DNA of 9,781 nucleotides, from positions 1 through 9,781 of the forward strand of contig JAJXUS010000042.1 in the NCBI GenBank assembly GCA_021782675.1, written 5' to 3'. The stretch's first letter is position 1; the number at the start of each line of letters is the position of its first letter. Shown here piece by piece: positions 1 to 7,600 of the stretch. This stretch comes from Acidobacteriota bacterium (lineage in GTDB: Bacteria > Acidobacteriota > Terriglobia > Terriglobales > Acidobacteriaceae). The position numbers and the translations under genes were made by a program. The notes under the pieces were generated by a model. That model was given only the letters and a program-made list of their open reading frames with translations, was not told the origin of the DNA and did not search any database.

Positions 1-1011
1 GGTCTGGCCGGCGATCTCCATCGGACCGTAGTCTACGACGATGGCTGATTCGGGGACTTCGGGGGTCCCCGGGTCGGATAACAGCATGATGCGGTAGATC
101 GTTCCGGTCTCCGGATCGACAGCGATCTCGCCGTGGTATGCGGCGGTTTGCGAGTCTCCGAGAGCGGAGCTGAGGACTTCGTAATGGGATTTGCTGGCCG
201 GTACTGCGTACTTCAAGATAGCGAGCGTTCTATCCCCGTCGCGTTCCCAGTGGCTCCAGGTGACGGAACTGTGCACCGAATCGCCGATCACGACGCCGAG
301 AATAGGCCCAAACTCGCCGACTGTGCTGAGCGGCTGATTCAAGGACTTCAGCTGAAATTTGTTTGCGGGTGGGGCCTTGTCCGTGACTTCGCTTCCATCG
401 CGGTAGGTGACTACGTGGGACGAGGTGGCGGAGATGTAGAGCCACTGTCCTCCTCCAGGTCCGGGCCGCACAGGCCCGAGCACACGATAACTTGCTTGTT
501 CGCCGGCGGCTGCGGACAAGCCGCTGGTGTGCCTGAGTGAATCGAAGACTACACGCGAAGCGATCTCAAACCGGGTGGTGCTGCGCTGGGCGGAGAAGTC
601 AGGCAGGCGAGGTTGGGTTTTCACCACGTAGTCCACCGCGCGGGCGAAGATGGTTCGCTGCATTTCGATCGGCGGGGGAGGTTCAGAGGGCAGATCGGTG
701 GCGGGGAGTGTCCGGAATGCGGAGAGATCGGATAAAGCAATAAGCACCTCTCGCGTGCGCTTGCCCGGAAATTCCTTCTGCCATGCTGAGAGTTGCGCGC
801 TGCCGGCTCGCTCTGTGAGCGTGACGCCGCTGAGCTTCCTTGCCAGGTCGGCGTCGCGGGCGCCTTTGCTGGATTCGAGGATCTGTTCGAACTGTGCAAT
901 GGTAACCGGCATCGCGCCGGACTGGAACTGCTGTGCCGCGGCCGGCACGGCGAGCAGTCCGGCGATCGCCAGCGCAACAAGAAGAGCCGGCCCTGAGTTC
1001 GCTCGCGTCAT
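1..1011 (-). CDS. Exported conserved hypothetical protein, C-terminus cut by window edge
   Basis: An open minus-strand frame runs 337 codons from ATG at 1011 to the window edge without a stop. The first 26 residues look like a Sec signal peptide: a short basic start (MTRAN), a hydrophobic Leu/Ala/Val core, and a likely cut after AAA before QQ. The mature part has no catalytic motif or transmembrane segment that I recognise. Near the edge it reads HGEIAVDPETGTIYR and then VDYGPMEIAG, a pattern I associate with a widespread acidobacterial family of exported unknowns; that match is from memory. An in-frame ATG at 1026 is an alternative start. Neither start has a clear Shine-Dalgarno sequence. 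A TATAAT on the minus strand (1025-1030) would place transcription start near 1018 and so favours 1011, but no good -35 box accompanies it. The gene is divergent from the M16 operon. Confidence 0.8.
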   Translation of the reverse strand, partial: MTRANSGPALLVALAIAGLLAVPAAAQQFQSGAMPVTIAQFEQILESSKGARDADLARKLSGVTLTERAGSAQLSAWQKEFPGKRTREVLIALSDLSAFRTLPATDLPSEPPPPIEMQRTIFARAVDYVVKTQPRLPDFSAQRSTTRFEIASRVVFDSLRHTSGLSAAAGEQASYRVLGPVRPGPGGGQWLYISATSSHVVTYRDGSEVTDKAPPANKFQLKSLNQPLSTVGEFGPILGVVIGDSVHSSVTWSHWERDGDRTLAILKYAVPASKSHYEVLSSALGDSQTAAYHGEIAVDPETGTIYRIMLLSDPGTPEVPESAIVVDYGPMEIAGQT

Positions 1012-1183
1012 GTTGGGTGCAGCCATTATATCGAGGGGCAAAGATCACCAGCCGTGCCGCCGCATTTGAAGGAAAGTCTCGGAAAACCTACGGCCGGGAC
1101 CATCGCCGGTCTCGCGCCATCGTACCTCGGCAGCGCGCTGCTGGTTTATGATGACCTTGATTTTCACCTTTGCACGAGTTGCC

Positions 1184-1188
1184 GGAGG
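1184..1188 (+). promoter_or_regulatory. Ribosome binding site deciding the M16 start
   Basis: GGAGG lies 4 bases before the ATG at 1193. The frame is also open from an ATG at 1148, but that start has no such site and would put 15 unconserved residues before a textbook signal peptide, so 1193 is preferred. Confidence 0.65.
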
Positions 1189-1192
1189 CGCG

Positions 1193-2734
1193 ATGCGGAA
1201 GTCTCGACGTTCATGCCGGTTCTGGCTCTGTTTTCTGGTCCTGCTGTCTGGGTCCAGCCTGGGCGCGGCGCATGCGCAGGACCTGAAGAGCTTTGAACAG
1301 CGCATCACCACCAAGGTGCTGCCCAACGGGTTAACGCTGATCCTCTGCGAGCGGCACGACGCGCCGGTCTTCAGCTACACAACGTTCATCGACGCGGGCG
1401 ACGTGAACGACCCGGCGGGCGAGAGCGGGCTGGCGCACATGTTCGAGCATCTGGCCTTCAAGGGCACCAGCCAGATCGGCACCACAGATTATGCGGCCGA
1501 GAAGGTTGCGCTGGCGAAGGTGGAAGCGGCCAACGCCGCCTATGAGGCCGAATACCTGAAGCCGGTGGGGCGCGATCCGAAGAAGCTGGAGGAGTTGCAC
1601 AAGCAGTTTGTGGCGGCGCAGAAGGCGGCAGAGAAGTATGTGATTCCCAACCAGTTCACTGAGGTGGCCGAGCGCAACGGAGCGCATGCGCTGAACGCGA
1701 CCACGGGGCTCGATGAGACAGAGTATTTCTGGTCGATGCCGGAGAACCGGTTAGAGCTGTGGGCATGGCTGGAAAGCAGCCGGCTGCGCGATGCCGTTCC
1801 GCGGGAGTTCTATAAGGAACGCGATGTGGTGATGGAAGAGCGGCGCATGCGTACCGACTCAAACCCCATCGGACGGCTGATAGAGCAGTTTCTGGCGACG
1901 GCGTACGTGGCGCATCCCTACGGGCGCAGTTCGGTGGGCTGGCCGAGCGAGCTGAGCCAGATTTCGGCGACCGAGGCGATGGCGTTCCACCGCAAGTATT
2001 ACGTGGGCGGCAACATCGTAGTGGTCATTGTGGGCGACGTGAGCAATGCCGATCTGCCCATGCTGGAGAAGTACTTCAGCCGGGTGCCGGGAGGAAGCAA
2101 GCCGGAGGAGATGACCACGGTGGAGCCGAAGCAGTTTGCGGAGAAGTCGGTGGTCATCCGCGAGCAAACGCAGCCGTTCTATATCGAGGGCTATCACCGG
2201 CCAAGCTACCGCGATCCCGACGATGCGGTGTACGACGCCATCAGCGACATCATGTCGAACGGGCGGGTGTCGCGGCTCTATCGGAGCCTGGTGGAGCAGC
2301 AGCAGATTGCCGCCGAGGCGGAGGGGTTCAGCCCCTTCCCGGGCGAGAAGTACCCCAGCCTGTTCGCTTTCTATGCAGTACCTCTGCCGGGGCACACGAC
2401 AGCCGAGATGCGAACGGCGATTCACAAAGAAATCGACAAGCTGAAGACGACGGACGTGACCGATGCCGAGCTGCAGATGTACAAGACGCGCGCCCGCGCC
2501 GATCTGCTGCGGGGCCTGGCGGATAACCAGGGACTGGCCAACTCGCTGGCCGAATACCAGACGCGCTATGGCGACTGGCGGCAGTTGTTTTTGCAGCTCG
2601 ACCGGGTGGATAAGGTGACCAAGGCCGATATCCGGCGGGTGGCGAACCAGGTATTTGTGGACACCAACCGGACCAGCGCGGAGATCGAAACGAAAGCGGC
2701 GCCCGCAAACGCGCAGAACGGAGGCGGGCTGTGA
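1193..2734 (+). CDS. M16 family zinc metallopeptidase, catalytic (HXXEH) subunit, exported
   Basis: This 513-residue protein begins with a Sec signal peptide (basic MRKSRR, hydrophobic core, likely cut after AHA at residue 28), so it should act outside the cytoplasm. The inverted zinc motif HMFEH is at residues 82-86. The third zinc ligand is probably E216 in ERDVVMEE, by analogy with the Glu pair spaced 7 apart in insulinase and processing peptidases. Residues about 101-155 form a charged, probably helical insertion, so H86 and E216 are 130 residues apart rather than the roughly 76 usual in the family. The C-terminal half has SRLYRSLVEQQQIAAEAEG, where the substrate-binding Arg and Tyr of other M16 proteins are replaced by V367 and A374. 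The downstream gene overlaps the stop codon and supplies that pair, so the two probably form a heterodimer. The substrate is unknown. Confidence 0.93.
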   Translation: MRKSRRSCRFWLCFLVLLSGSSLGAAHAQDLKSFEQRITTKVLPNGLTLILCERHDAPVFSYTTFIDAGDVNDPAGESGLAHMFEHLAFKGTSQIGTTDYAAEKVALAKVEAANAAYEAEYLKPVGRDPKKLEELHKQFVAAQKAAEKYVIPNQFTEVAERNGAHALNATTGLDETEYFWSMPENRLELWAWLESSRLRDAVPREFYKERDVVMEERRMRTDSNPIGRLIEQFLATAYVAHPYGRSSVGWPSELSQISATEAMAFHRKYYVGGNIVVVIVGDVSNADLPMLEKYFSRVPGGSKPEEMTTVEPKQFAEKSVVIREQTQPFYIEGYHRPSYRDPDDAVYDAISDIMSNGRVSRLYRSLVEQQQIAAEAEGFSPFPGEKYPSLFAFYAVPLPGHTTAEMRTAIHKEIDKLKTTDVTDAELQMYKTRARADLLRGLADNQGLANSLAEYQTRYGDWRQLFLQLDRVDKVTKADIRRVANQVFVDTNRTSAEIETKAAPANAQNGGGL

Positions 2735-4260
2735 ACAGAGAGCAGAGATCAGGGGGCAGGGTTCAGTGGTGTCTGGATGCGGAGCGAGGAGTTCGGGGCG
2801 CCCCGGTACTTTGGCTGATTTGTGCGCTCGCGTGGCTGGCGGCACCGGCGGCTTCTCCCGCCCAGCAGGCGAAGCCCTGGGAGCAGATTCCGATACCGCC
2901 GCTGCATGCATTTCATCCGCAGCAGCCGAAGCGGATTGAGCTGAAGAACGGGATTGTGATTTTTCTGCAGGAGGATCACGAGCTGCCGTTTATCTCTGGA
3001 TCGGTGCTGATACCGGGGGGATCGCGCGATGTGGATCCGGCGCAGGCCGGGCTCATCGACCTCTATGGGCAGGCGTGGCGCACCAGCGGCAGCGAGAAGA
3101 TGACGGGCGATGCCATGGACGATTTTCTTGAGGCGCGCGCCGCGCACATTGAGACCAGCGGCGACGTGGACTCGACCGCGCTCTCCTGGGATTCGCTGAA
3201 AGGGGATTCCGACCAGGTGTTTGCGCTAGCCATGGACCTGCTGTTTCATCCCAGGTTCGACGCCCAGAAGCTGGAACTGGCGCGGCAGCAGGAGGCCACC
3301 GGCATTGTGCGCCGCAACGACGATGAGGGCGATATTGCCGAGCGCGAGGCCAACAACCTTGTCTATGGAAAGAACGGGCCCTACACGCGGCAACCGGAGC
3401 TGGCCACCATCGAGCGGGTTAAGCTTGCCGACCTGGAGGCGTGGCACAATCGCTCGCTGAAGGGGAAGCTGATCGTGGGCATCAGCGGAGATTTCGATGC
3501 CGCGGCCATGGAGGCCAAGGTGCGGGCGGCCTTCGAGAGTCTGCCGCCGGTCACGCCGCAGCCGGCGCGCCAGGACGCGTTTGCCGGGCCCAAGCCGGGC
3601 GTTTTTTTCATCAACAAGCCGGATGTGAACCAGTCCAATGTTGAGATTGTGGCGCTGGGGACCGACAAGCGCAATCCGGACCGGGCCACGCTGGCGGTGA
3701 TGAACGACATTCTCGGCGGAGGCTTTGCGAGCCGGCTCTTCCAGACAGTGCGTACAGAGCTGGGGCTTGCCTATGCCGTGGGAGGCGGGTTCGATCTGCC
3801 CTACGACCACCCCGGGACGCTGCGGGTGGAGGTGATTACCAAAAGCGCCTCTACGGTGGAGGCGACCAAGGCATCGCTGGCCGAGATTGCGGGGCTTAAT
3901 CGCAAGCCCTTTACCGAGACGGAGCTGAAACGCGCCAAGGACGACATTCTGAACTCGTTTCTGTTCCGGTACGACACGCCGGGAAAGATTCTCTCCGAGC
4001 GCGAGTTGCTGGAGTTCTACGGCTACCCGGCGGATTATCTTGAAACCTACAAGGCCGAGGTGGAGAAGGTGACGTTGCAGGACCTGACGGCGGCAGCTTT
4101 GAAGTACGTGCAGCCGGAGAAGCTGGCAGTGCTGGTGGTTGGCAATGGAGCGGAGATCAAGCCGGGGCTGGACGCGCTGAATCTGGGCGCACCGAAGCCG
4201 ATCGATATCACGATTCCGCAGGCCGCGCAGCCGCAGGGCGCGGTGGAGAAACAGCAGTGA
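2731..4260 (+). CDS. M16 family protein lacking the zinc motif, partner subunit, exported
   Basis: The 509-residue frame starts at GTG 2731, overlapping the previous TGA (GTGA). GGAGG at 2720-2724 with a 6-base spacer supports this start, and I see no better in-frame start downstream. A hydrophobic segment at about residues 25-42, ending SPA before QQ, looks like a signal peptide but sits behind an unusually long hydrophilic stretch of about 24 residues. The M16 N-terminal fold is recognisable (LKNGIVIFLQEDHELP). At the HXXEH position the sequence is D110-L-Y-G113-Q114, so no zinc ligand remains. The C-terminal half keeps the canonical GGGFASRLFQTVRTELGLAYAV block with R341 and Y348, which position substrate in the family. 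Pairing with the upstream protein restores one complete active site, as in known heterodimeric M16B peptidases. It is unlikely to be an active protease alone. Confidence 0.92.
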   Translation: MNREQRSGGRVQWCLDAERGVRGAPVLWLICALAWLAAPAASPAQQAKPWEQIPIPPLHAFHPQQPKRIELKNGIVIFLQEDHELPFISGSVLIPGGSRDVDPAQAGLIDLYGQAWRTSGSEKMTGDAMDDFLEARAAHIETSGDVDSTALSWDSLKGDSDQVFALAMDLLFHPRFDAQKLELARQQEATGIVRRNDDEGDIAEREANNLVYGKNGPYTRQPELATIERVKLADLEAWHNRSLKGKLIVGISGDFDAAAMEAKVRAAFESLPPVTPQPARQDAFAGPKPGVFFINKPDVNQSNVEIVALGTDKRNPDRATLAVMNDILGGGFASRLFQTVRTELGLAYAVGGGFDLPYDHPGTLRVEVITKSASTVEATKASLAEIAGLNRKPFTETELKRAKDDILNSFLFRYDTPGKILSERELLEFYGYPADYLETYKAEVEKVTLQDLTAAALKYVQPEKLAVLVVGNGAEIKPGLDALNLGAPKPIDITIPQAAQPQGAVEKQQ

Positions 4261-5678
4261 GCGAAGCAGGAAAGTCAGGCGCGAGCGGGCTGGCCGTTGT
4301 GATCATGGCCGCGGGCAAGGGAACGCGGCTCAAATCGAAGCGGCCCAAGGTGCTGCATGCCATCGGCGGCAAGCCGCTGCTGGCGCACGTGATTGCGGCG
4401 GCGAGCCGAGTGGTAGTGCCGCAGCATATCTTCGCCGTGATCGGGCATGAAGCGGAGCAGGTGCGGGCCGCGGTGGCGTCGACCGGCGTGCAGTTTGTGG
4501 AACAGACCGAGCAGCGCGGTACGGGGCACGCCATCCAGTGTGCGCGCGCAGCCATCGCCGGTTATGAGCACGTGCTGGTGCTGTCGGGCGACGTGCCGCT
4601 GATCCGGCCGGAGACGATCGAGCGGCTGTGGGATTTTCATTGTCGTGAGAATGCGGCAATGACCATCCTGAGCGCGCATCCGGCGAATCCGTTCGGGTAT
4701 GGGCGGATTGTGCGCACCACCCAAGGCAGTGCGGAGGTGGAGGCGATTGTGGAGCAGAAGGCCCTGGCGCCGGAGCAAGAGCAAATTGGCGAGATCAACT
4801 CGGGGATCTATGCCTTCCGCACGGCGGCACTGCTGGCGCACCTGGACAAGCTCTCCAATGCGAACGCCCACGGCGAGCTCTACCTGACGGACATGGCCGG
4901 CCTGCTGCGATCGGCGGGCGAGCGCGTAGTGGCGGTAGAAGCGGAAGACGCGGCGGAGATTCTGGGGGCAAACACCATTGCGGAGATGATGGCGCTGGAC
5001 GCACGGCTGAACGCGGCGACGGCGGCGCGGCAGATGGCGGCAGGGGTGACGATCTTCCGGCCCGAGACCTGTGTGATCGACGCCGACGTGGAAATTGCGG
5101 CCGACGCCATCATCGAGCCGTTTGTGCAACTGCGGGGCAAGACAACGATCGGGACCGATTCGGTGATCCGCTCCTATTCGGTGATTGAGAACTGCACTCT
5201 AGGCAAAGACGTACTGGTGCGGCAGAGTTGCGTGCTGGCCGACAGCACCCTTGCCGATGGAGCGCGGATCGGACCTTTTGCCCATTTGCGCCCGGGCAGC
5301 GAGATTGGCGAAAACGTGCACGTGGGCAATTTTGTCGAGACCAAGAAGGCGCGCCTGGCCAAGGGCGCCAAGGCAAACCATCTCAGCTACATTGGTGATG
5401 CCGAGGTAGGGGAGGGCACCAATATCGGCGCCGGAACGATTACCTGCAATTACGACGGTGTAAATAAATTTATGACGCGGATCGGCAAGGGCGTGTTTGT
5501 GGGCAGCGATACCACGCTGGTGGCTCCCATCAGCGTGGAAGATGGCGCCTATATTGGCGCGGGATCGTGCATTACGAAGGACGTACCAGCGGGAGCTCTG
5601 GCTGTAGGGCGCGGCAAACAGATCAATAAAGAGGGCTGGGCGGCGGCGCGCAAGGCAAAGCGGGAGAAGAAAGATTAG
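4257..5678 (+). CDS. glmU: Bifunctional GlmU: GlcNAc-1-P uridyltransferase / GlcN-1-P acetyltransferase
   Basis: GlmU acetylates glucosamine-1-phosphate and then couples it to UTP, giving UDP-GlcNAc for peptidoglycan and other envelope glycans, in the cytoplasm. The 473 residues align along the whole family length. The uridyltransferase domain (about 12-240) has AAGKGTRLKSKRPKVLH with R24 and K31, QRGTGHA (Q86), SGDVPL (D112), E166, N181 and N239, corresponding to known E. coli catalytic or Mg positions. The left-handed beta-helix acetyltransferase domain (about 265-455) has R345, K363, H375, Y378 and N398 in the expected blocks, offset by a constant 12 from E. coli. Both activities should be intact. 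The start is GTG at 4257, overlapping the M16 stop (GTGA), with GGAGA at 4245-4249 as ribosome binding site. No convincing intrinsic terminator follows it; the only nearby hairpin (GCCAAGG 5727-5733 with CCTTGGC 5766-5772) has a long loop and no T-run. Confidence 0.98.
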   Translation: MSEAGKSGASGLAVVIMAAGKGTRLKSKRPKVLHAIGGKPLLAHVIAAASRVVVPQHIFAVIGHEAEQVRAAVASTGVQFVEQTEQRGTGHAIQCARAAIAGYEHVLVLSGDVPLIRPETIERLWDFHCRENAAMTILSAHPANPFGYGRIVRTTQGSAEVEAIVEQKALAPEQEQIGEINSGIYAFRTAALLAHLDKLSNANAHGELYLTDMAGLLRSAGERVVAVEAEDAAEILGANTIAEMMALDARLNAATAARQMAAGVTIFRPETCVIDADVEIAADAIIEPFVQLRGKTTIGTDSVIRSYSVIENCTLGKDVLVRQSCVLADSTLADGARIGPFAHLRPGSEIGENVHVGNFVETKKARLAKGAKANHLSYIGDAEVGEGTNIGAGTITCNYDGVNKFMTRIGKGVFVGSDTTLVAPISVEDGAYIGAGSCITKDVPAGALAVGRGKQINKEGWAAARKAKREKKD

Positions 5679-5797
5679 ACTTTCAACATGAGCTGCCGCA
5701 TAAACCGGCCCAAGCCCGGCGGCGGAGCCAAGGCAAGGATCTGCAACTTTTGCGGGAGGCTACAACCTTGGCGTCATGCGCTTTGTGACCGGGGTTA

Positions 5798-5826
5798 TTG
5801 AGGCAGATAGGTCGCAGTGATACATT
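5798..5826 (+). promoter_or_regulatory. Candidate promoter for the REC/HD-GYP gene
   Basis: TTGAGG (5798-5803), a 17-base spacer and TACATT (5821-5826) resemble a housekeeping sigma-70 promoter, four of six matches in each box. Transcription would start near 5833, which leaves room for the ribosome binding site at 5849-5853 and favours translation from 5863 rather than from the GTG at 5839. The 184-base gap after glmU otherwise shows no gene. Confidence 0.35.
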
Positions 5827-5848
5827 CAGCATGCTTGGGTGAGACCGC

Positions 5849-5853
5849 GGAGG
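5849..5853 (+). promoter_or_regulatory. Ribosome binding site supporting the GTG start at 5863
   Basis: GGAGG is followed by 9 bases and an in-frame GTG. The other candidate starts, GTG 5839 and ATG 5887, have no comparable site upstream. Confidence 0.5.
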
Positions 5854-5862
5854 CGAACTTTT

Positions 5863-7137
5863 GTGTCTTTGCGACCCGGGCGAACGATGCATGCAGGCGA
5901 TCCCCGTCGTCTGAATGCAGGCCGCAGGCGTGGGAGGCAGCCGTTGCCGTTCAGTGTGTCAGGATCGGATAAGCCGAAAGCGGTTACGCCGTCGCATCGC
6001 GTGTCAGAAACACACGCCGATGACAGTGTGCGCCCCCAGGCCCGAATTCTTGTGGTGGACGACGAGACGCACGTTCGGGCGATGATGGGATCCGCGCTGG
6101 AACGCCAGGGACACCTGGTGAAGCTGGCCTCCAGCGGTCGAGAGGCGCTGGAAGCGATAGAAAAGACCGACTACGACCTGGTTCTCACCGATATCGTAAT
6201 GCAGGACATTAATGGGATCGCGCTGCTGGAACGCGTGCATGCGCAGTATCCCAACCTGCCGGTGGTGATGGTGACCGCCATCCACGACATCAGCGTGGCC
6301 ATCGATGCCATGCGCCGTGGCGCCTACGATTACGTGCTGAAGCCCTTTGAGCGCGAGCACCTGCTCAGCACGGTGCAGCGGGCGCTGGATCATCGCAGGC
6401 TACTGGAAGAGAGCGAGAACTACCAGCAGAGCCTGGAGCAGATGGTGCGTGCACGCACCGAGATGCTACGCCATGCCATGGAGGATCTGGAGCACTCCTA
6501 CGACGTGACGCTCGAGGCGCTGGGAGATGCGCTCGATCTCAAAGATTCGGAGACCGAGGGCCACTCCAAGCGGGTGACCGCATACACGATCGCTCTGGCG
6601 CGGGCCATGGGCATTGCTCCCGCGGAGATCAAGGTGATTGCGCGCGGGGCCTTTCTGCACGACATTGGCAAGATGGCCATTCCCGACGAGATTTTGCGCA
6701 AGCCAGGCAAACTGACGCCGGAAGAGCAGGAGATTATGCGCGAGCACTGCGCGCGCGGCTATCACATGCTGCGCAAGATCCCGTTTCTGGCGGGAGCAGC
6801 GGAGATCGTGTTCTGCCACCAGGAGCACTACGACGGCACGGGATATCCGAGCGGCCTGCGCGGACGGGAGATTCCGATCGGGGCGCGGATTTTTGCGGTG
6901 GCCGATACGCTGGATGCGATCACGAGCGACCGGCCCTATCGCAAATCGCGCAGCTTTGACGCAGCCCGCGAAGAGATTCTGCGCTGCTCGGGCACGCAGT
7001 TCGACCCCGGAGTTGTCGAGACCTTCCTGAAGATTCCTAATGAGCTCTGGCAGGAGCTGCGCAGTGAAATCAGCGGCCAGAACAAGCGCTTCTCCACCTT
7101 CGAGATGGCAAACCCTCCCCACCAGCGCCCAGCGTAG
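5863..7137 (+). CDS. Two-component response regulator with REC and HD-GYP domains (predicted c-di-GMP phosphodiesterase)
   Basis: From GTG 5863 the protein has 424 residues; the frame is open from 5839, and ATG 5887 is a third option. After about 58 basic, probably disordered residues comes a complete receiver domain: the acidic pair D66-D67 in ILVVDDE, phospho-acceptor D110 in LVLTDIV, T138 and K160 (YVLKPF). A helical linker, probably coiled-coil (about 180-215), leads to an HD-GYP domain with EGHSKRV (H234), HDIGK (266-270), HCARGYHML, DGTGYP (GYP at 327-329) and FAVADTLDA (D348). HD-GYP enzymes hydrolyse cyclic di-GMP, so phosphorylation by an unseen histidine kinase probably controls c-di-GMP level. 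One departure from the usual motif: where many family members have HHExxDG, this one has H319-Q320-E321, so a metal-ligand His is replaced. Activity is therefore likely but not certain. No kinase gene is adjacent. Confidence 0.93.
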   Translation: MSLRPGRTMHAGDPRRLNAGRRRGRQPLPFSVSGSDKPKAVTPSHRVSETHADDSVRPQARILVVDDETHVRAMMGSALERQGHLVKLASSGREALEAIEKTDYDLVLTDIVMQDINGIALLERVHAQYPNLPVVMVTAIHDISVAIDAMRRGAYDYVLKPFEREHLLSTVQRALDHRRLLEESENYQQSLEQMVRARTEMLRHAMEDLEHSYDVTLEALGDALDLKDSETEGHSKRVTAYTIALARAMGIAPAEIKVIARGAFLHDIGKMAIPDEILRKPGKLTPEEQEIMREHCARGYHMLRKIPFLAGAAEIVFCHQEHYDGTGYPSGLRGREIPIGARIFAVADTLDAITSDRPYRKSRSFDAAREEILRCSGTQFDPGVVETFLKIPNELWQELRSEISGQNKRFSTFEMANPPHQRPA

Positions 7138-7242
7138 CTGGGAACCAGCGGCGTGGAATTCGTGCGATGATGACAGCGCAGGCCTGCGCCGGCGCGGCAA
7201 TCGACCGCGGGGCGGAGGCAGATCGAATCCAGGAGCATAGCG

Positions 7243-7521
7243 ATGCCGGCAATTTCTACCCAGGAGGCCCAGGCACGTCTGGGCAAACTGAAGGAGTGGC
7301 ACATAGAAGGCGGCCAGCTCGTCAAGGTTTTCAAGTTCCGCCACTTTCGCGATTCGCTCGCCTTCGTGAACAAGGTGGGTGAGCTGGCAGAGGAAGCCGG
7401 GCATCATCCTGATATCGATATTCGTTACAGCACCGTCCGGCTCACCCTGACCACCCACGATGCGGGAGGGCTGACGGACAAGGATTTTGACCTTGCCGCG
7501 AAGGCGGACAGGCAGGCCTGA
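7243..7521 (+). CDS. phhB: 4a-hydroxytetrahydrobiopterin dehydratase (pterin-4a-carbinolamine dehydratase)
   Basis: This 92-residue protein has the usual length of the PCD/DCoH family, which dehydrates 4a-hydroxytetrahydropterin in the cytoplasm to recycle the cofactor of aromatic amino acid hydroxylases. The signature AGHHPDIDIRY holds H54 and H55. H72 follows 17 residues after H55, the same spacing as the three catalytic histidines of the mammalian enzyme. W19 in LKEWHIEGG and the FRDSLAFVNKVGELAE helix are also typical. AGGAG (7231-7235) lies 7 bases before the ATG. No hydroxylase gene is in the window, and in many bacteria the enzyme stands alone with an unclear physiological partner. The 105 bases between it and the HD-GYP gene contain a perfect palindrome (GCGCAGGCCTGCGC, 7176-7189) but no clear promoter. 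Confidence 0.95.
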   Translation: MPAISTQEAQARLGKLKEWHIEGGQLVKVFKFRHFRDSLAFVNKVGELAEEAGHHPDIDIRYSTVRLTLTTHDAGGLTDKDFDLAAKADRQA

Positions 7522-7526
7522 CGCGG

Positions 7527-7564
7527 ACCCGCAGAGCCCCAGAAGTATGGCAGACTCTCCGGGT
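7527..7564 (+). terminator. Hairpin after phhB, possible weak terminator
   Basis: ACCCG (7527-7531) pairs with CGGGT (7560-7564). After one C-C mismatch, AGAG (7533-7536) pairs with CTCT (7555-7558). The stem begins 5 bases past the phhB stop, a typical terminator position, but no T-run follows, so it may only protect the 3' end of the mRNA. Confidence 0.3.
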
Positions 7565-7600
7565 GCCAAAAATCCAGAATTGCGTATGTCATCCGGCTAA

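Noticed and set aside
650..1069. 139-residue plus-strand frame at the left
   Set aside because: It lies opposite the signal-peptide-bearing minus-strand gene and shows no protein-like features. The minus frame stays open for 337 codons.
1859..2911. 350-residue minus-strand frame opposite the first M16 gene
   Set aside because: Shadow of a GC-rich coding gene. The plus-strand frame has clear M16 motifs while this one has none.
5679..5862. c-di-GMP riboswitch upstream of the HD-GYP gene
   Set aside because: I looked for the GEMM-I core (GGCAAACC, then GACGCAAAGCC) and it is absent; the only stem there has a 32-base loop.
6466..7569. 367-residue minus-strand frame opposite the HD-GYP and phhB genes
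   Set aside because: Shadow frame. It spans two recognised plus-strand genes and has no motif.
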